DNA of 64,000 nt from G963669295 sp963669295. Lineage in GTDB: Bacteria; Bacteroidota; Bacteroidia; Flavobacteriales_D; CALLUQ01. The position numbers were made by a program, and so were the translations under genes. Shown in pieces: positions 1 to 9,917 of the stretch (the stretch's first letter is position 1; each line of letters begins with the position of its first letter). The DNA lies in assembly GCA_963669295.1 (NCBI GenBank), contig OY769938.1, positions 682,001 to 746,000 on the forward strand. The letters run 5' to 3'. Below the pieces are notes generated by a model. The model was not told the DNA's origin, ran no database searches, and was given only the letters and a program-made list of their open reading frames with translations.

Positions 1-78
1 TGCTTTTGCAGACCGCTCTTCCAATGAGCTTATTCAACATCATTTCAAAACAAAACTCCATCCGTTGATGAAGTATAG

Positions 79-152
79 TGGAGAATATCGGAGTCGAACC
101 GATGACCTCCTGCGTGCAAGGCAGGCGCTCTAGCCAGCTGAGCTAATTCCCC
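79..152 (-). tRNA. trnA: tRNA-Ala (anticodon TGC)
   Basis: Read on the minus strand this 74-nt sequence folds as a standard cloverleaf. The acceptor stem is GGGGAAT/ATTCTCC (one wobble pair), the D-arm AGCTCAGCTGG is present, and the anticodon loop CTTGCAC is closed by CCTGC/GCAGG, giving anticodon TGC. The T-arm carries GGTTCGACTCC. CCA is not encoded. It is the second tRNA of the 16S-23S spacer; 23S should begin left of the window. Confidence 0.97.
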
Positions 153-162
153 AAGCTTTTAG

Positions 163-236
163 TAGTCCCGCGCAGATTTGAACTGCGGACCTCTACATTA
201 TCAGTGTAGCGCTCTAACCAACTGAGCTACGGGACT
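163..236 (-). tRNA. trnI: tRNA-Ile (anticodon GAT)
   Basis: This 74-nt minus-strand cloverleaf has acceptor stem AGTCCCG/CGGGACT, D-arm AGCTCAGTTGG, and anticodon stem CTACA/TGTAG enclosing CTGATAA, so the anticodon is GAT. The T-loop TTCAAAT is canonical. It lies 10 bp from tRNA-Ala in the order 16S-Ile-Ala, the usual arrangement in a bacterial rRNA spacer. Confidence 0.97.
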
Positions 237-297
237 GAAAATATTCCATAGCCAGGATGGAAGGCCATCACTGTGCTTGCTGGGAAAAAATTAAAAT

Positions 298-329
298 ATT
301 GAAAATGAAGGAACAAGAAGGTAAGTATC
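298..329 (-). other. 3' arm of the 16S rRNA processing stalk
   Basis: On the transcribed strand this spacer segment is complementary to the 16S leader at 1951-1988. The three helices are 298-311 with 1975-1988 (14 bp), 313-318 with 1965-1970 (6 bp), and 321-329 with 1951-1959 (9 bp), separated by small internal loops. A long helix closing off 16S is the usual RNase III substrate in bacterial pre-rRNA. The pairing is read directly; cleavage there is inferred. Confidence 0.7.
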
Positions 330-363
330 ACTCTGTAAACAGAGTCGAAACAATTTCCTCTCT

Positions 364-1892
<1,529 letters not shown>

Positions 1893-1950
1893 AAAGATTT
1901 TGAATTTTCTCAGGGAATTGATTTCACATATTCGAATAACTTCAAATAAG

Positions 1951-1988
1951 GATACTTACTACTATCTTGTATGACCTTCATTTTCAAT
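1951..1988 (-). other. 5' arm of the 16S rRNA processing stalk
   Basis: This leader segment pairs with the spacer at 298-329 over 14, 6 and 9 bp (see that entry), enclosing the 16S gene in one long-range helix. It lies about 60-95 nt upstream of the mature 16S 5' end, the usual place for the leader half of the stalk. Confidence 0.7.
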
Positions 1989-1991
1989 AAA

Positions 1992-2000
1992 TCAAAGAAC
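1992..2000 (-). promoter_or_regulatory. boxA-like element in the rRNA leader
   Basis: The minus strand reads GTTCTTTGA just upstream of the processing stalk. It resembles the boxA antitermination element (core TGCTCTTTA) bound by NusB/NusE in other bacterial rRNA leaders, and similar GTTCTTTGA motifs occur in Bacteroidota rRNA leaders. The assignment rests on position and resemblance only. Confidence 0.45.
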
Positions 2001-2090
2001 TTAAATTTCTTTATCTAGATCCGACTGAGTCGGACTAAAATCGGTACTTAAATACGGTTCTTTTTAACCGCCCTTTCGTTAAAGGGTCGG

Positions 2091-2120
2091 CAAAGGTAAA
2101 AATGTTTTTTTTACTCGCAA
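2091..2120 (-). promoter_or_regulatory. rRNA promoter P1 (closest to 16S)
   Basis: The minus strand has TTG at 2120-2118, a 19-nt spacer, and TACCTTTG at 2098-2091. This matches the Bacteroidota housekeeping promoter (-33 TTG, -7 TAnnTTTG). The initiation point would be near 2084, giving a leader of about 190 nt before mature 16S. Confidence 0.75.
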
Positions 2121-2183
2121 AACATTTTTAAAAAATTTTCTAAAAAAATAACTTTAAAAGAACTTCCCTTTCCGATTGGGGCT

Positions 2184-2214
2184 GCAAAGTTAACTCTAAG
2201 AATTAAACCTGCAA
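2184..2214 (-). promoter_or_regulatory. rRNA promoter P2
   Basis: TTG at 2214-2212, a 20-nt spacer and TAACTTTG at 2191-2184 (minus strand) form a second exact match to TTG-N19/21-TAnnTTTG, about 93 bp upstream of P1. Confidence 0.75.
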
Positions 2215-2269
2215 ATCTTTTTTCGTTTTTTTTTCAGTGCCTAAAAGAACGTTGTTTCTAAAGCGGCTG

Positions 2270-2299
2270 CAAATGTATAACCTTTGTTATTCCCCACAA
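2270..2299 (-). promoter_or_regulatory. rRNA promoter P3 (farthest from 16S)
   Basis: TTG at 2299-2297, a 19-nt spacer and TACATTTG at 2277-2270 (minus strand) form a third match, about 86 bp upstream of P2. The three promoters and leader account for the otherwise gene-free stretch 1893-2364. Confidence 0.72.
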
Positions 2300-2364
2300 A
2301 CATTTTGGAAACTTTTTTTGACTTTTTTTTCACCCCATAGAAAACACCTTTGAAAATCAACACA

Positions 2365-3060
2365 TTACGGGGTAGACAATGCCACAGGAATTACCTTACC
2401 ATTAAGGTACTTATGAGCATTAACAGCAAAGTCCGCAATGTAATTTGCCATCTCTTTGGCCGAAACAGGAGCCTCATATCCTGGAAATGCCTCTGCCAAC
2501 ATCTCCGTTTGAGCTGCTCCAAGGGCTAAACAATTTACTTTTATGCCCGTTTCTTTTAACTCTTCTGCCAAACATTCCGACAAACAAGCTACCGCTCCCT
2601 TACTCGAACTGTATCCTGAAAGACCTGGAAATTTAGCACTCCCCTGGAAGCCACCCATGCTTCCTATGTTTACAATATGCCCTGCATTCATATATGGAAC
2701 AATGGCCTGAATCAATTCAAACACCCCAAATACATTCACCTGATACATTTGTAACAGATCCGTACGGGTGAGTTCTTGCATCGGTTTATTAATTAATAAC
2801 CCTGCATTATTAATAATAATATCTACTAAAGGCATCACAGCAGTTACTGCTGGCACCAATTGCTTTGCAAAAGATGGTGTGCTTAAATCAAGCGACAATA
2901 CTTCTACCAACGCTTGAGGATGTACTGCAATGCATGCTTCCTTCAATTGGTTCAACTTTTCAGCATTGCGCGAAATAGCCATTACCCGATGGTGAGCGCT
3001 TAGCTGACGTACCAACTCATACCCTATGCCTCTGCTTGCTCCTGTTACTATAATATTCAT
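2365..3060 (-). CDS. SDR-family NAD(P)-dependent oxidoreductase
   Basis: A 231-residue classical short-chain dehydrogenase/reductase. The N-terminal Rossmann cofactor motif is TGASRGIG (residues 6-13). NNAG near residue 85 stabilises the central sheet, and the catalytic set is Ser in NIGSMGG followed by YSSSK. The length is typical of the classical subfamily and no signal peptide is present, so it is cytoplasmic. Arg rather than Asp after the second beta strand (ISRNAEK) suggests NADP preference. The substrate cannot be told from sequence. It is a single gene ending just beyond the rRNA promoters and divergent from the beta-barrel gene at 3189. Confidence 0.9.
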   Translation of the reverse strand: MNIIVTGASRGIGYELVRQLSAHHRVMAISRNAEKLNQLKEACIAVHPQALVEVLSLDLSTPSFAKQLVPAVTAVMPLVDIIINNAGLLINKPMQELTRTDLLQMYQVNVFGVFELIQAIVPYMNAGHIVNIGSMGGFQGSAKFPGLSGYSSSKGAVACLSECLAEELKETGIKVNCLALGAAQTEMLAEAFPGYEAPVSAKEMANYIADFAVNAHKYLNGKVIPVALSTP

Positions 3061-3188
3061 GTGTAGAAGTTTAATGTATTATAAATGTGTGCTAAAGATA
3101 TATTGTATTTAAAATTACTGCGTTAATATTTATGGTAAAATTAACCTCCTTATATATATAGAAGGAATATGTGTAATTTTGTATGGTT

Positions 3189-3743
3189 ATGAAAAAGCGA
3201 TTATATTCTTTGACGCTCCTTATTGGAATGATGTTTATTACCGGAACAAGTGTTGCGCAGGATCCTATTCCTCAGGCAAAAAATGGTTTTGGTGATCGCA
3301 TTTACTTTGGTGGCGACCTTGGCCTGCAATTTGGCAACATCACTTTTGTTGATATTTCTCCATTGGTAGGTTATCGCATTACCGATCAATTTTCCGTGGG
3401 TGTTGGAGGTATTTACCAATACATCAATTACAACTTCGATGGGTTTCAATACGAAACCAGTGTATACGGTGGTCGTGGGTTTAGTCGTTTTAACATTACC
3501 AACGAAATCTTCCTACATGGAGAATATGGTATGATTAACTGGGAAACATGGGACCGTAGGGAAATCAACAACTTTGAATTGAAACGCATTACTGTTCCCT
3601 TTTTACTGGCTGGCGGTGGCTACCGCTATCAATTGGGGAACAACGTTTACTTTAGCACTACCCTACTCTTTGATTTAATTCAAGACCTTAACTCTCCGTT
3701 TGTAAACCCCGTTCTAAGAGGGGGGATTATTATAGGGGGCTAA
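3189..3743 (+). CDS. small outer-membrane beta-barrel protein
   Basis: About 184 residues, beginning MKKRLYSLTLLIGMMFITG, a signal peptide probably cut after SVAQ. The mature part alternates hydrophobic and polar residues with many Gly/Tyr/Phe (for example GGDLGLQFGNITF and LVGYRITDQFSVGVGGIYQY), as expected of an 8-stranded barrel of OmpX/porin-like type. An ATG exists two codons upstream at 3183, but a TAATTTTG -7 element at 3174-3181 would place the RNA start near 3188, so 3189 is preferred and the message may be almost leaderless. No function can be assigned beyond the envelope location. Confidence 0.75.
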   Translation: MKKRLYSLTLLIGMMFITGTSVAQDPIPQAKNGFGDRIYFGGDLGLQFGNITFVDISPLVGYRITDQFSVGVGGIYQYINYNFDGFQYETSVYGGRGFSRFNITNEIFLHGEYGMINWETWDRREINNFELKRITVPFLLAGGGYRYQLGNNVYFSTTLLFDLIQDLNSPFVNPVLRGGIIIGG

Positions 3744-3815
3744 ATCGTTTTCATCTAAGCGACCAACCGTTTAAGCTAAACAAACATCGCTTTTATCTAT
3801 GTAATCCTTTCATTT

Positions 3816-3838
3816 ATCGGAAAAACTTTCCGATTTTT
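3816..3838 (+). terminator. intrinsic terminator after the beta-barrel gene
   Basis: ATCGGAAA and TTTCCGAT pair perfectly around an AAC loop and are followed by a short T run. It lies 72 bp beyond the stop codon. Confidence 0.6.
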
Positions 3839-3879
3839 GTGTACCGATTTACGAGTCGATACGCATCAACCTAACCAGC

Positions 3880-6800
3880 ATGAAGCGATTTATTCTCTGT
3901 TTCACCCTTGTGGTGATTGCTCTATATGGCATAGCCAAAGATCCATTGCCTACCAACAACTATTCCTTATACTTTGATAACGCCTACGCCAGTTACCCCG
4001 ATATTCCTCGTGGAGTATTAGAAGCAGTGGCATTTACCAATACCCGTTTTCAACACCTTACTGGCAACGAACCTGAAAGTTGTTTTGGTTTGCCCCAGGC
4101 CTATGGTGTTATGGGCTTGATTTATGATGGTAAAGGTTACTTTCGCAGCAACCTTGAGTTTGTAGCATCCGTATCGGGCCAACCTGCAAAAGACATTGGA
4201 ACCAACCCCAGCACCCATATCATGGCGTATGCCAAAGCCTACCATCTTGCTTCTACCATATTTAAAGGCAAAAAGCCGTTTAAGGAAATCGTTGCCGCCC
4301 TGTCAATGCTTAGCGAAATTCCTATGGACGATCACCCGCAAAATGAATTTGCCTTGAATTCGTTCATTTATTCTGTTTTTGCTTTCCTTAACAATAAGAC
4401 CTACAGCAAGCATTATGGTTTCCCGGAATACAACATTGATCTGGAAAGCATTTTTGGTGACGATTTAAAAGTATTATCGGCCGACAAAGTGATTATTGAT
4501 GGCAAAAGCATTACCAACGGCAAAGGAGATGCTTTTGTTGGTGGTGTTAAATCGCTGGAATATGGCCCCGCAATCTGGACCCCCGCCCCATCGTGCAACT
4601 ACAGTTCCCGCAACGGCATCCCCGTTTCTGCCATTACCATTCACACCATACAAGGTTCTTATGCGGGTGCTATCTCATGGGCACAAAACTGCAACTCTAA
4701 TGTTTCGTATCACTATGTGATTCGTTCTTCGGATGGACAGGTAACGCAAATGGTACTGGAAGCTGACAAAGCATGGCATGTTGGTTCAGAAAACCCTTAT
4801 ACTATTGGCTACGAACACGAAGGGTATGTAAACGACCCCAGCTGGTACACTACAGCCATGTACAACAGTTCGTCCGATCTTTCGCGCGATGTAGTGAACA
4901 GCGGTTATGGCATTAATCCATTACGCACCTATTATGGTGCTTCAAGCTCAGGCACAAACACATTAGGCGGATGTACCAAAATAAAAGGGCACCAACATTA
5001 CCCCAATCAAAGCCATACCGACCCTGGTATCAACTGGGATTGGGAACGCTACTATAAACTCATCAACAACAACCCCACCATTACACCAGAACCCAATGCT
5101 TCGGGTAACTTTTACGACAGTGGTGGAGCTGGTAGCAACTATAGCGACGATGAGCGTATACTTACTCTCATACAACCTACTGGTGCTACTTCGGTAACAA
5201 TTACCTTTAATAGCTTCGACCTTGAAAACAATTGGGACTACCTATATATATATAATGGCACCACCCCCGACGACCCTTTAGTTGGCATTTACACTGGCAC
5301 CAACAACCCGGGCACAATAACCTCTAACAACGGTGCTTTGCTGTTTGAGTTTCGTTCTGATTGTGCTACCACAGCACCAGGATGGGAAGCCGTTTGGACC
5401 AGCAATGCCAATCCACCTCCAACAGACAACACTCCACCCACCACTGTAGTAAACGCATCAGGTAACTGGTTTACCACTAACTTTATGGCCACTTTTACCG
5501 ATGACGACAACCAGGGTGGTAGTGGGTTAGAGCAATCGTATTACCAGGTCATCGACTTTGATGGCACTGAATGGCGTGCCAATGCCAACAATGGTTTCTT
5601 TAGCGATAACTTTGATGCAGCCATTCACCCCGACTGGACCTTAGGAACAGGAACCTGGGGCATAAACAATGCCTACCTGGAACAAACCAATGAAGTTGAA
5701 AGCAATACCAATATATATGCTACTTTGAACCAGGGTGGTGCCAACCGCTATTTATACCATTGGGCAGGCATGATCAATGGCAGCGGTACCAATAAACGTG
5801 CGGGCTTCCATTTTTTTAGTGACGATGGTAGTTTGCCCAATAGGGGCAACTCGTACTTTGTTTGGTTTAGAGAAGACGATGATAAACTACAATTTTATAA
5901 AGTAGTGAACGACGTATTTTCGCTCGAAGCAGACATTCCATACACCTTTAATGCCAACCAGTGGTACGACATTAAAGTAATTTATGACCGCAATACTGGA
6001 AAAACGGATGTATACATAGATAATGTACTGGCTGGAAGTTGGACCGATGCTTCGCCTTACACCACAGGAAACTACATTTCTTTTCGAAGTGGCAATTGCA
6101 TATATACCGTAAACGATTTAAAAGTATACCAATCGCGCAGTGCTGCTGTAACGGTAACGGTAGGTAGTGGCAGTAATAACGATCTTCGATATCAAAACCC
6201 CAACCCGCTCACTCCGGCTGGAAGAATAAAATCTATCGTAGCCGATTCGGCAGGTAACTTGAGCAGCATCGGTTTTCACGACATTAATATCGACTGGACT
6301 GCACCCTTTGACGTAGTTGATGTAAATGATGGAGTGGGTGCCGATATTGACACCACCACCACCAATACCGAACTTGCTGCCAACTGGTTATTTTCTGCCG
6401 ATATGCATTCTGATATTGCCCGTTACTGGTACGCTATTGGATCTACTGCTGGCGACTCTGATGTGGTGGCCTGGACCGACAATTGGTTTGCCGATAGCAT
6501 GGTACACACCGGACTTAGCCTATCTTATGGTAACACCTATTATATAAGTGTACGCAGTGAAAACGGTGCCGGGTTGTGGTCTAACATTGCCAGCAGCGAT
6601 GGCATTTACGTCGATCAACCCACTGCGCCACCTGTGGCCAACTACAGCAACTCTTTATCTGTAATTTGTGAAGGCGATAGCATTTATTATGCTAACAACT
6701 CTACCAATGCTTCGAGCTATGAGTGGATTTTTCAAGGAGGATTACCCGCTACCAGCACCAATGCCAACCCAGCAGTATACTACGGAACAAGCGGCACTTA

Positions 6801-7404
6801 CGATGTTACCCTCATTGCTACAGGCCCGGGAGGCACCGACACATTGGTGCAACAACTCACAGTAGATGTTGCCCTTTCCCCAACTGCCAGCTTCTCGGCT
6901 AGCGACACCACAGTTTACCTGCCTAACGCCATCATTACCTTTACCAACAACTCCAACAACGCCAATGGCTACCACTGGGATTTTGATGATAGCAATAGTT
7001 CTAACGATACCAACCCATGGCACCAATACACTGCCATTGGCACTTACAATGTTATGCTTATTGCTGTAAATGGCAATTGCCCTAACGATACTACTTATTT
7101 AGAAGTGTATGTAGATGATGCCACCGGCATCAGCACGAACAGCAACCCTTTTGGCATAGTACTCTACCCTAACCCAATTACCGATCAAAGCATTGTAAGT
7201 TACCAGCTCAAACAGGACGAAATGGTAGAAATAAAATTGGTGGACGCCCAGGGGCGCTCCTTATTATTACACCAGCAACGACAAACAGCTGGTGCGCACC
7301 AATTCACCATTAATGCTACTAAGCTTCAACTGGCACAAGGCCTATACCTTTTACAATTCAATACCGGAAAGGCCAGTGTTACCCAACAAATGGTAGTTAA
7401 ATAA
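3880..7404 (+). CDS. T9SS-secreted N-acetylmuramoyl-L-alanine amidase, multidomain
   Basis: A 1174-residue protein with an N-terminal signal peptide ending near IAK. Residues about 40-180 resemble a lysozyme/transglycosylase-like region (GVLEAVAFTNTRFQ, then YGVMGL). Residues about 250-400 are an amidase_2-type zinc domain: IHTIQG supplies the first His, YEHEG follows, and KGHQHYPNQSHTDPG at about 369-383 has the second His and the characteristic H-x-DPG. A CUB domain follows (about 408-510, NNWDYLYIYNG), then a LamG-like jelly-roll (about 575-750), an Fn3/PKD region, two PKD domains (about 920-1080) and a T9SS sorting domain beginning at LYPNPI. It is expected to be exported and to cut peptidoglycan stem peptides. 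The prey or self target is unknown. Confidence 0.88.
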   Translation: MKRFILCFTLVVIALYGIAKDPLPTNNYSLYFDNAYASYPDIPRGVLEAVAFTNTRFQHLTGNEPESCFGLPQAYGVMGLIYDGKGYFRSNLEFVASVSGQPAKDIGTNPSTHIMAYAKAYHLASTIFKGKKPFKEIVAALSMLSEIPMDDHPQNEFALNSFIYSVFAFLNNKTYSKHYGFPEYNIDLESIFGDDLKVLSADKVIIDGKSITNGKGDAFVGGVKSLEYGPAIWTPAPSCNYSSRNGIPVSAITIHTIQGSYAGAISWAQNCNSNVSYHYVIRSSDGQVTQMVLEADKAWHVGSENPYTIGYEHEGYVNDPSWYTTAMYNSSSDLSRDVVNSGYGINPLRTYYGASSSGTNTLGGCTKIKGHQHYPNQSHTDPGINWDWERYYKLINNNPTITPEPNASGNFYDSGGAGSNYSDDERILTLIQPTGATSVTITFNSFDLENNWDYLYIYNGTTPDDPLVGIYTGTNNPGTITSNNGALLFEFRSDCATTAPGWEAVWTSNANPPPTDNTPPTTVVNASGNWFTTNFMATFTDDDNQGGSGLEQSYYQVIDFDGTEWRANANNGFFSDNFDAAIHPDWTLGTGTWGINNAYLEQTNEVESNTNIYATLNQGGANRYLYHWAGMINGSGTNKRAGFHFFSDDGSLPNRGNSYFVWFREDDDKLQFYKVVNDVFSLEADIPYTFNANQWYDIKVIYDRNTGKTDVYIDNVLAGSWTDASPYTTGNYISFRSGNCIYTVNDLKVYQSRSAAVTVTVGSGSNNDLRYQNPNPLTPAGRIKSIVADSAGNLSSIGFHDINIDWTAPFDVVDVNDGVGADIDTTTTNTELAANWLFSADMHSDIARYWYAIGSTAGDSDVVAWTDNWFADSMVHTGLSLSYGNTYYISVRSENGAGLWSNIASSDGIYVDQPTAPPVANYSNSLSVICEGDSIYYANNSTNASSYEWIFQGGLPATSTNANPAVYYGTSGTYDVTLIATGPGGTDTLVQQLTVDVALSPTASFSASDTTVYLPNAIITFTNNSNNANGYHWDFDDSNSSNDTNPWHQYTAIGTYNVMLIAVNGNCPNDTTYLEVYVDDATGISTNSNPFGIVLYPNPITDQSIVSYQLKQDEMVEIKLVDAQGRSLLLHQQRQTAGAHQFTINATKLQLAQGLYLLQFNTGKASVTQQMVVK

Positions 7405-7437
7405 AATGATAGAAACCTTGTGAATACATCTACCATT

Positions 7438-7468
7438 TTGATGGAAAACTAACAACTGCTTATATTCG
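7438..7468 (+). promoter_or_regulatory. promoter of the mscS-like gene
   Basis: TTG at 7438-7440, a 20-nt spacer and TATATTCG at 7461-7468, one mismatch from TAnnTTTG. The inferred start near 7475 lies just upstream of the ATG at 7484. Confidence 0.5.
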
Positions 7469-7483
7469 CAAAAAAAATAATCC

Positions 7484-8725
7484 ATGTCAGATACTATTTC
7501 TGTTGTTATTACTGAGCCTGTTCCCGTTTATATGGCAGACAGCTCTACCTTAATGAGCCACGACACTTCCAGTGTTATGGAAAACCTTACCGATACGTTG
7601 GCTACTGCTTCTGATACATTGAACACTGTAGCGCAGGTAGCCAACGACAATGTTTCCTTTTTTGATAAGCACTGGTACCACAATACCGTAGGCGACTGGG
7701 CAATTTTCCTGGGCATTGTTGTGGGATCGATAATTGTAGCCAAAATGGTGTATTGGTTGTTTGGCAATGTGGTAAAGAAACTCGCCAGAAAAACCAAGAC
7801 CAAGCTCGACGACATTTTAGTAGACATGTTAGAAGAGCCCGTTGTATTGGGTATTGTAACTGTTGGGTTATACATTGGCTACAATAAATTTTTGAGCTTT
7901 CCTGAAGGGCACTCGATGCATGAGTTTTCGTCGGCCACCTTCCATATACTTATTGCCATCAACATTACGTGGCTCATTGCCCGTACCATTGATGCCTTGA
8001 TTGAAGAGTATATTGTGCCTCTCACTGAAAAATCGGAGAGTGACTTAGACGACCAGTTGATGCCCATTGTAAAGAAAGGGGTACGTTCCATCATATGGAT
8101 TCTAGGTATTATTGTAGCCCTTAACAATGCTGGTTACAACGTAAGTGCCCTCATTGCCGGACTCGGTATTGGTGGTTTGGCGTTGGCCATGGCAGCCAAA
8201 GACACGGTCACCAACATTTTTGGAGGTATTACCATTTTTGTGGATAAGCCTTTTAAGATTAACGATCGTATTAAAGCCGATGGCTTTGATGGTACCGTCA
8301 CTGAAATTGGCATACGAAGTACACGTTTAAAAACACTAGAAGGAAGAATAGTAACGGTTCCCAACCATAAGTTTACTGAAAATAGTGTTGAGAACGTATC
8401 GATGGAGGAAACCCGTAAGGTGGTGCTCAACCTTGGCATGATCTACGATACCACCCCAGCACAAATGGAACAATCGATGGCATTGTTGCAAACCATTGCA
8501 GACGAGCACAAAGAGTTAATTCTTGAAGAAGATACCAAGGTAGGCTTCAATGCCTTTGGCGACTTCGCATTAGGAATAATATTCATATATTACATTCGTA
8601 AAGAGAGCGATATCCTCGAGACTCAGACGACTATAAACCTCGAAATTTTAAAACGATTCAATGAAAACGGCCTGGAATTTGCATTCCCTACGCAAACATT
8701 GCACCTGGAAAATGCCAGCAGCTAG
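7484..8725 (+). CDS. MscS-family mechanosensitive ion channel
   Basis: A 413-residue inner-membrane channel. A polar, acidic N-terminal stretch of about 70 residues precedes helices near 72-94, 125-143 and 150-180. The pore-lining TM3 follows (AGLGIGGLALAMAAKDTVTN, about 225-244), with the Gly/Ala packing typical of MscS. The beta domain (FVDKPFKINDRI, then VTEIGIRSTRLKTLEGRIVTVPN) and an alpha/beta C-terminus complete it. Such channels open under membrane tension and release solutes during hypo-osmotic shock. Its 3' end overlaps the LRR gene start at 8712 by 14 bp, implying coupled translation. Confidence 0.93.
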   Translation: MSDTISVVITEPVPVYMADSSTLMSHDTSSVMENLTDTLATASDTLNTVAQVANDNVSFFDKHWYHNTVGDWAIFLGIVVGSIIVAKMVYWLFGNVVKKLARKTKTKLDDILVDMLEEPVVLGIVTVGLYIGYNKFLSFPEGHSMHEFSSATFHILIAINITWLIARTIDALIEEYIVPLTEKSESDLDDQLMPIVKKGVRSIIWILGIIVALNNAGYNVSALIAGLGIGGLALAMAAKDTVTNIFGGITIFVDKPFKINDRIKADGFDGTVTEIGIRSTRLKTLEGRIVTVPNHKFTENSVENVSMEETRKVVLNLGMIYDTTPAQMEQSMALLQTIADEHKELILEEDTKVGFNAFGDFALGIIFIYYIRKESDILETQTTINLEILKRFNENGLEFAFPTQTLHLENASS

Positions 8726-9560
8726 GATCGTTTTATGCATCATATCGTTATTTTTATGGGGGAAAGTAAGCGCCCAACCCACTACCATTAAGGAAGCTTT
8801 AAAGTCGCCCACTACTGCTATTTCGTTGGACTTAACCGGGCAGTACCTGGATGAAAAAAGCTTGAGCAAATTAGGGGAGCTCACCTACCTGCGCGACCTT
8901 ACCCTTGGCAGCAACAGCATCACGTCTATTCCAGTAGAGGTAAGCATGCTCAGTAGTCTTATTAACTTCAAAAGCAAAAACAACGAATTGACATTTATCC
9001 CCCCGGAAATGGGTAAGTGCTTTAACGTAACCAATTTTGAACTTTTTGATACAAAGCTCGACTCCTTTCCAGAAGAAATTGCCGGCATGGGGAAAATGCA
9101 AAAACTGGTATTGGTGAACAACACCGCCGAGCGGTTTAAGATCCCTGCCACTTTTAACTACCTCGATCGTCTTAAAACGCTTGACATTGAACGGACCAAG
9201 CTCGACACATTACCCAGTGATTTTTTACAAGGAAAGAATTTGCAAGTAGTAGCGTTAGTAGATTGTGGATTAGATTCTATCCCCCCTATTGGTACAGGGA
9301 TAAGTACGCTCTATTTGAATAACAATCAACTCAAGGAGATTTCCAATTTGGCACAACTCACTAACCTGGTATATCTTTCGCTACAAAGCAATCTTTTTGA
9401 ACGACTGCCTGAAAGCATTGTAGCACTACAAAAATTGCGCACCCTTGATTTGCGTGGTAACCCCATTCATGAAGATAACCTGAACGTACTTAAAGTATTG
9501 CTGCCCAACTGTAATATTGTTACTGGCGATCTTACCGAAACAAAGGAAGAAAACAAGTAA
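8712..9560 (+). CDS. secreted leucine-rich-repeat protein
   Basis: The open frame extends back to 8661, but the ATG at 8712 begins a clear signal peptide (MPAARIVLCIISLFLWGKVSAQ), which decides the start and gives 282 residues. The mature protein is built from about nine repeats of LxxLxLxxNxLxxIP type, such as LRDLTLGSNSITSIPVEV and LVYLSLQSNLFERLPESI. LRR solenoids bind proteins. It has no T9SS sorting domain, so a periplasmic or outer-membrane-associated location is likely. It overlaps the mscS-like gene, so the two are co-transcribed. Whether it acts with the channel is unknown. Confidence 0.85.
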   Translation: MPAARIVLCIISLFLWGKVSAQPTTIKEALKSPTTAISLDLTGQYLDEKSLSKLGELTYLRDLTLGSNSITSIPVEVSMLSSLINFKSKNNELTFIPPEMGKCFNVTNFELFDTKLDSFPEEIAGMGKMQKLVLVNNTAERFKIPATFNYLDRLKTLDIERTKLDTLPSDFLQGKNLQVVALVDCGLDSIPPIGTGISTLYLNNNQLKEISNLAQLTNLVYLSLQSNLFERLPESIVALQKLRTLDLRGNPIHEDNLNVLKVLLPNCNIVTGDLTETKEENK

Positions 9561-9917
9561 CCTGCATTTTATCAATACATCATTCTTACTTTTCCAGGAT
9601 CTTAAATGCATCCGTAATTGTTTTGAAACAAAAAATGACACAACGCTTTTGAACCAGTTCCATTTGCTCTAAAACAAGCAATAAGGATAGTTGACCTTCA
9701 TTTTTTAATAAAAAAAAACGCACCCCTTATTTTAACCGTAATGAGCAATATCCGCATCGCCCACCTGGACTCTCCATAGCGATTTTTACCAACAAATTTT
9801 CCGCCTGTCATTAGTACGGTTACGCTTTTTATTTTTCATAGCTACTGATTATCAGCACCTTGCCCCGCGCCCTCTATTTAACTAACTTGCGCGCCTTAAC
9901 GCGTCAAATTAAATTCT
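9561..9917 (+). other. gene-free interval before the PKD gene cluster
   Basis: A stretch of 357 bp with long A and T runs and stop codons in all frames. I find no credible small ORF, RNA fold or exact TTG/TAnnTTTG promoter. The promoter for the gene at 9918 must lie here but I cannot place it with confidence. Confidence 0.5.

Noticed and set aside
79..236. tRNA genes as attachment sites for an integrated element
   Set aside because: No integrase and no duplicated tRNA 3' end were seen; the tRNAs are the normal rRNA spacer pair.
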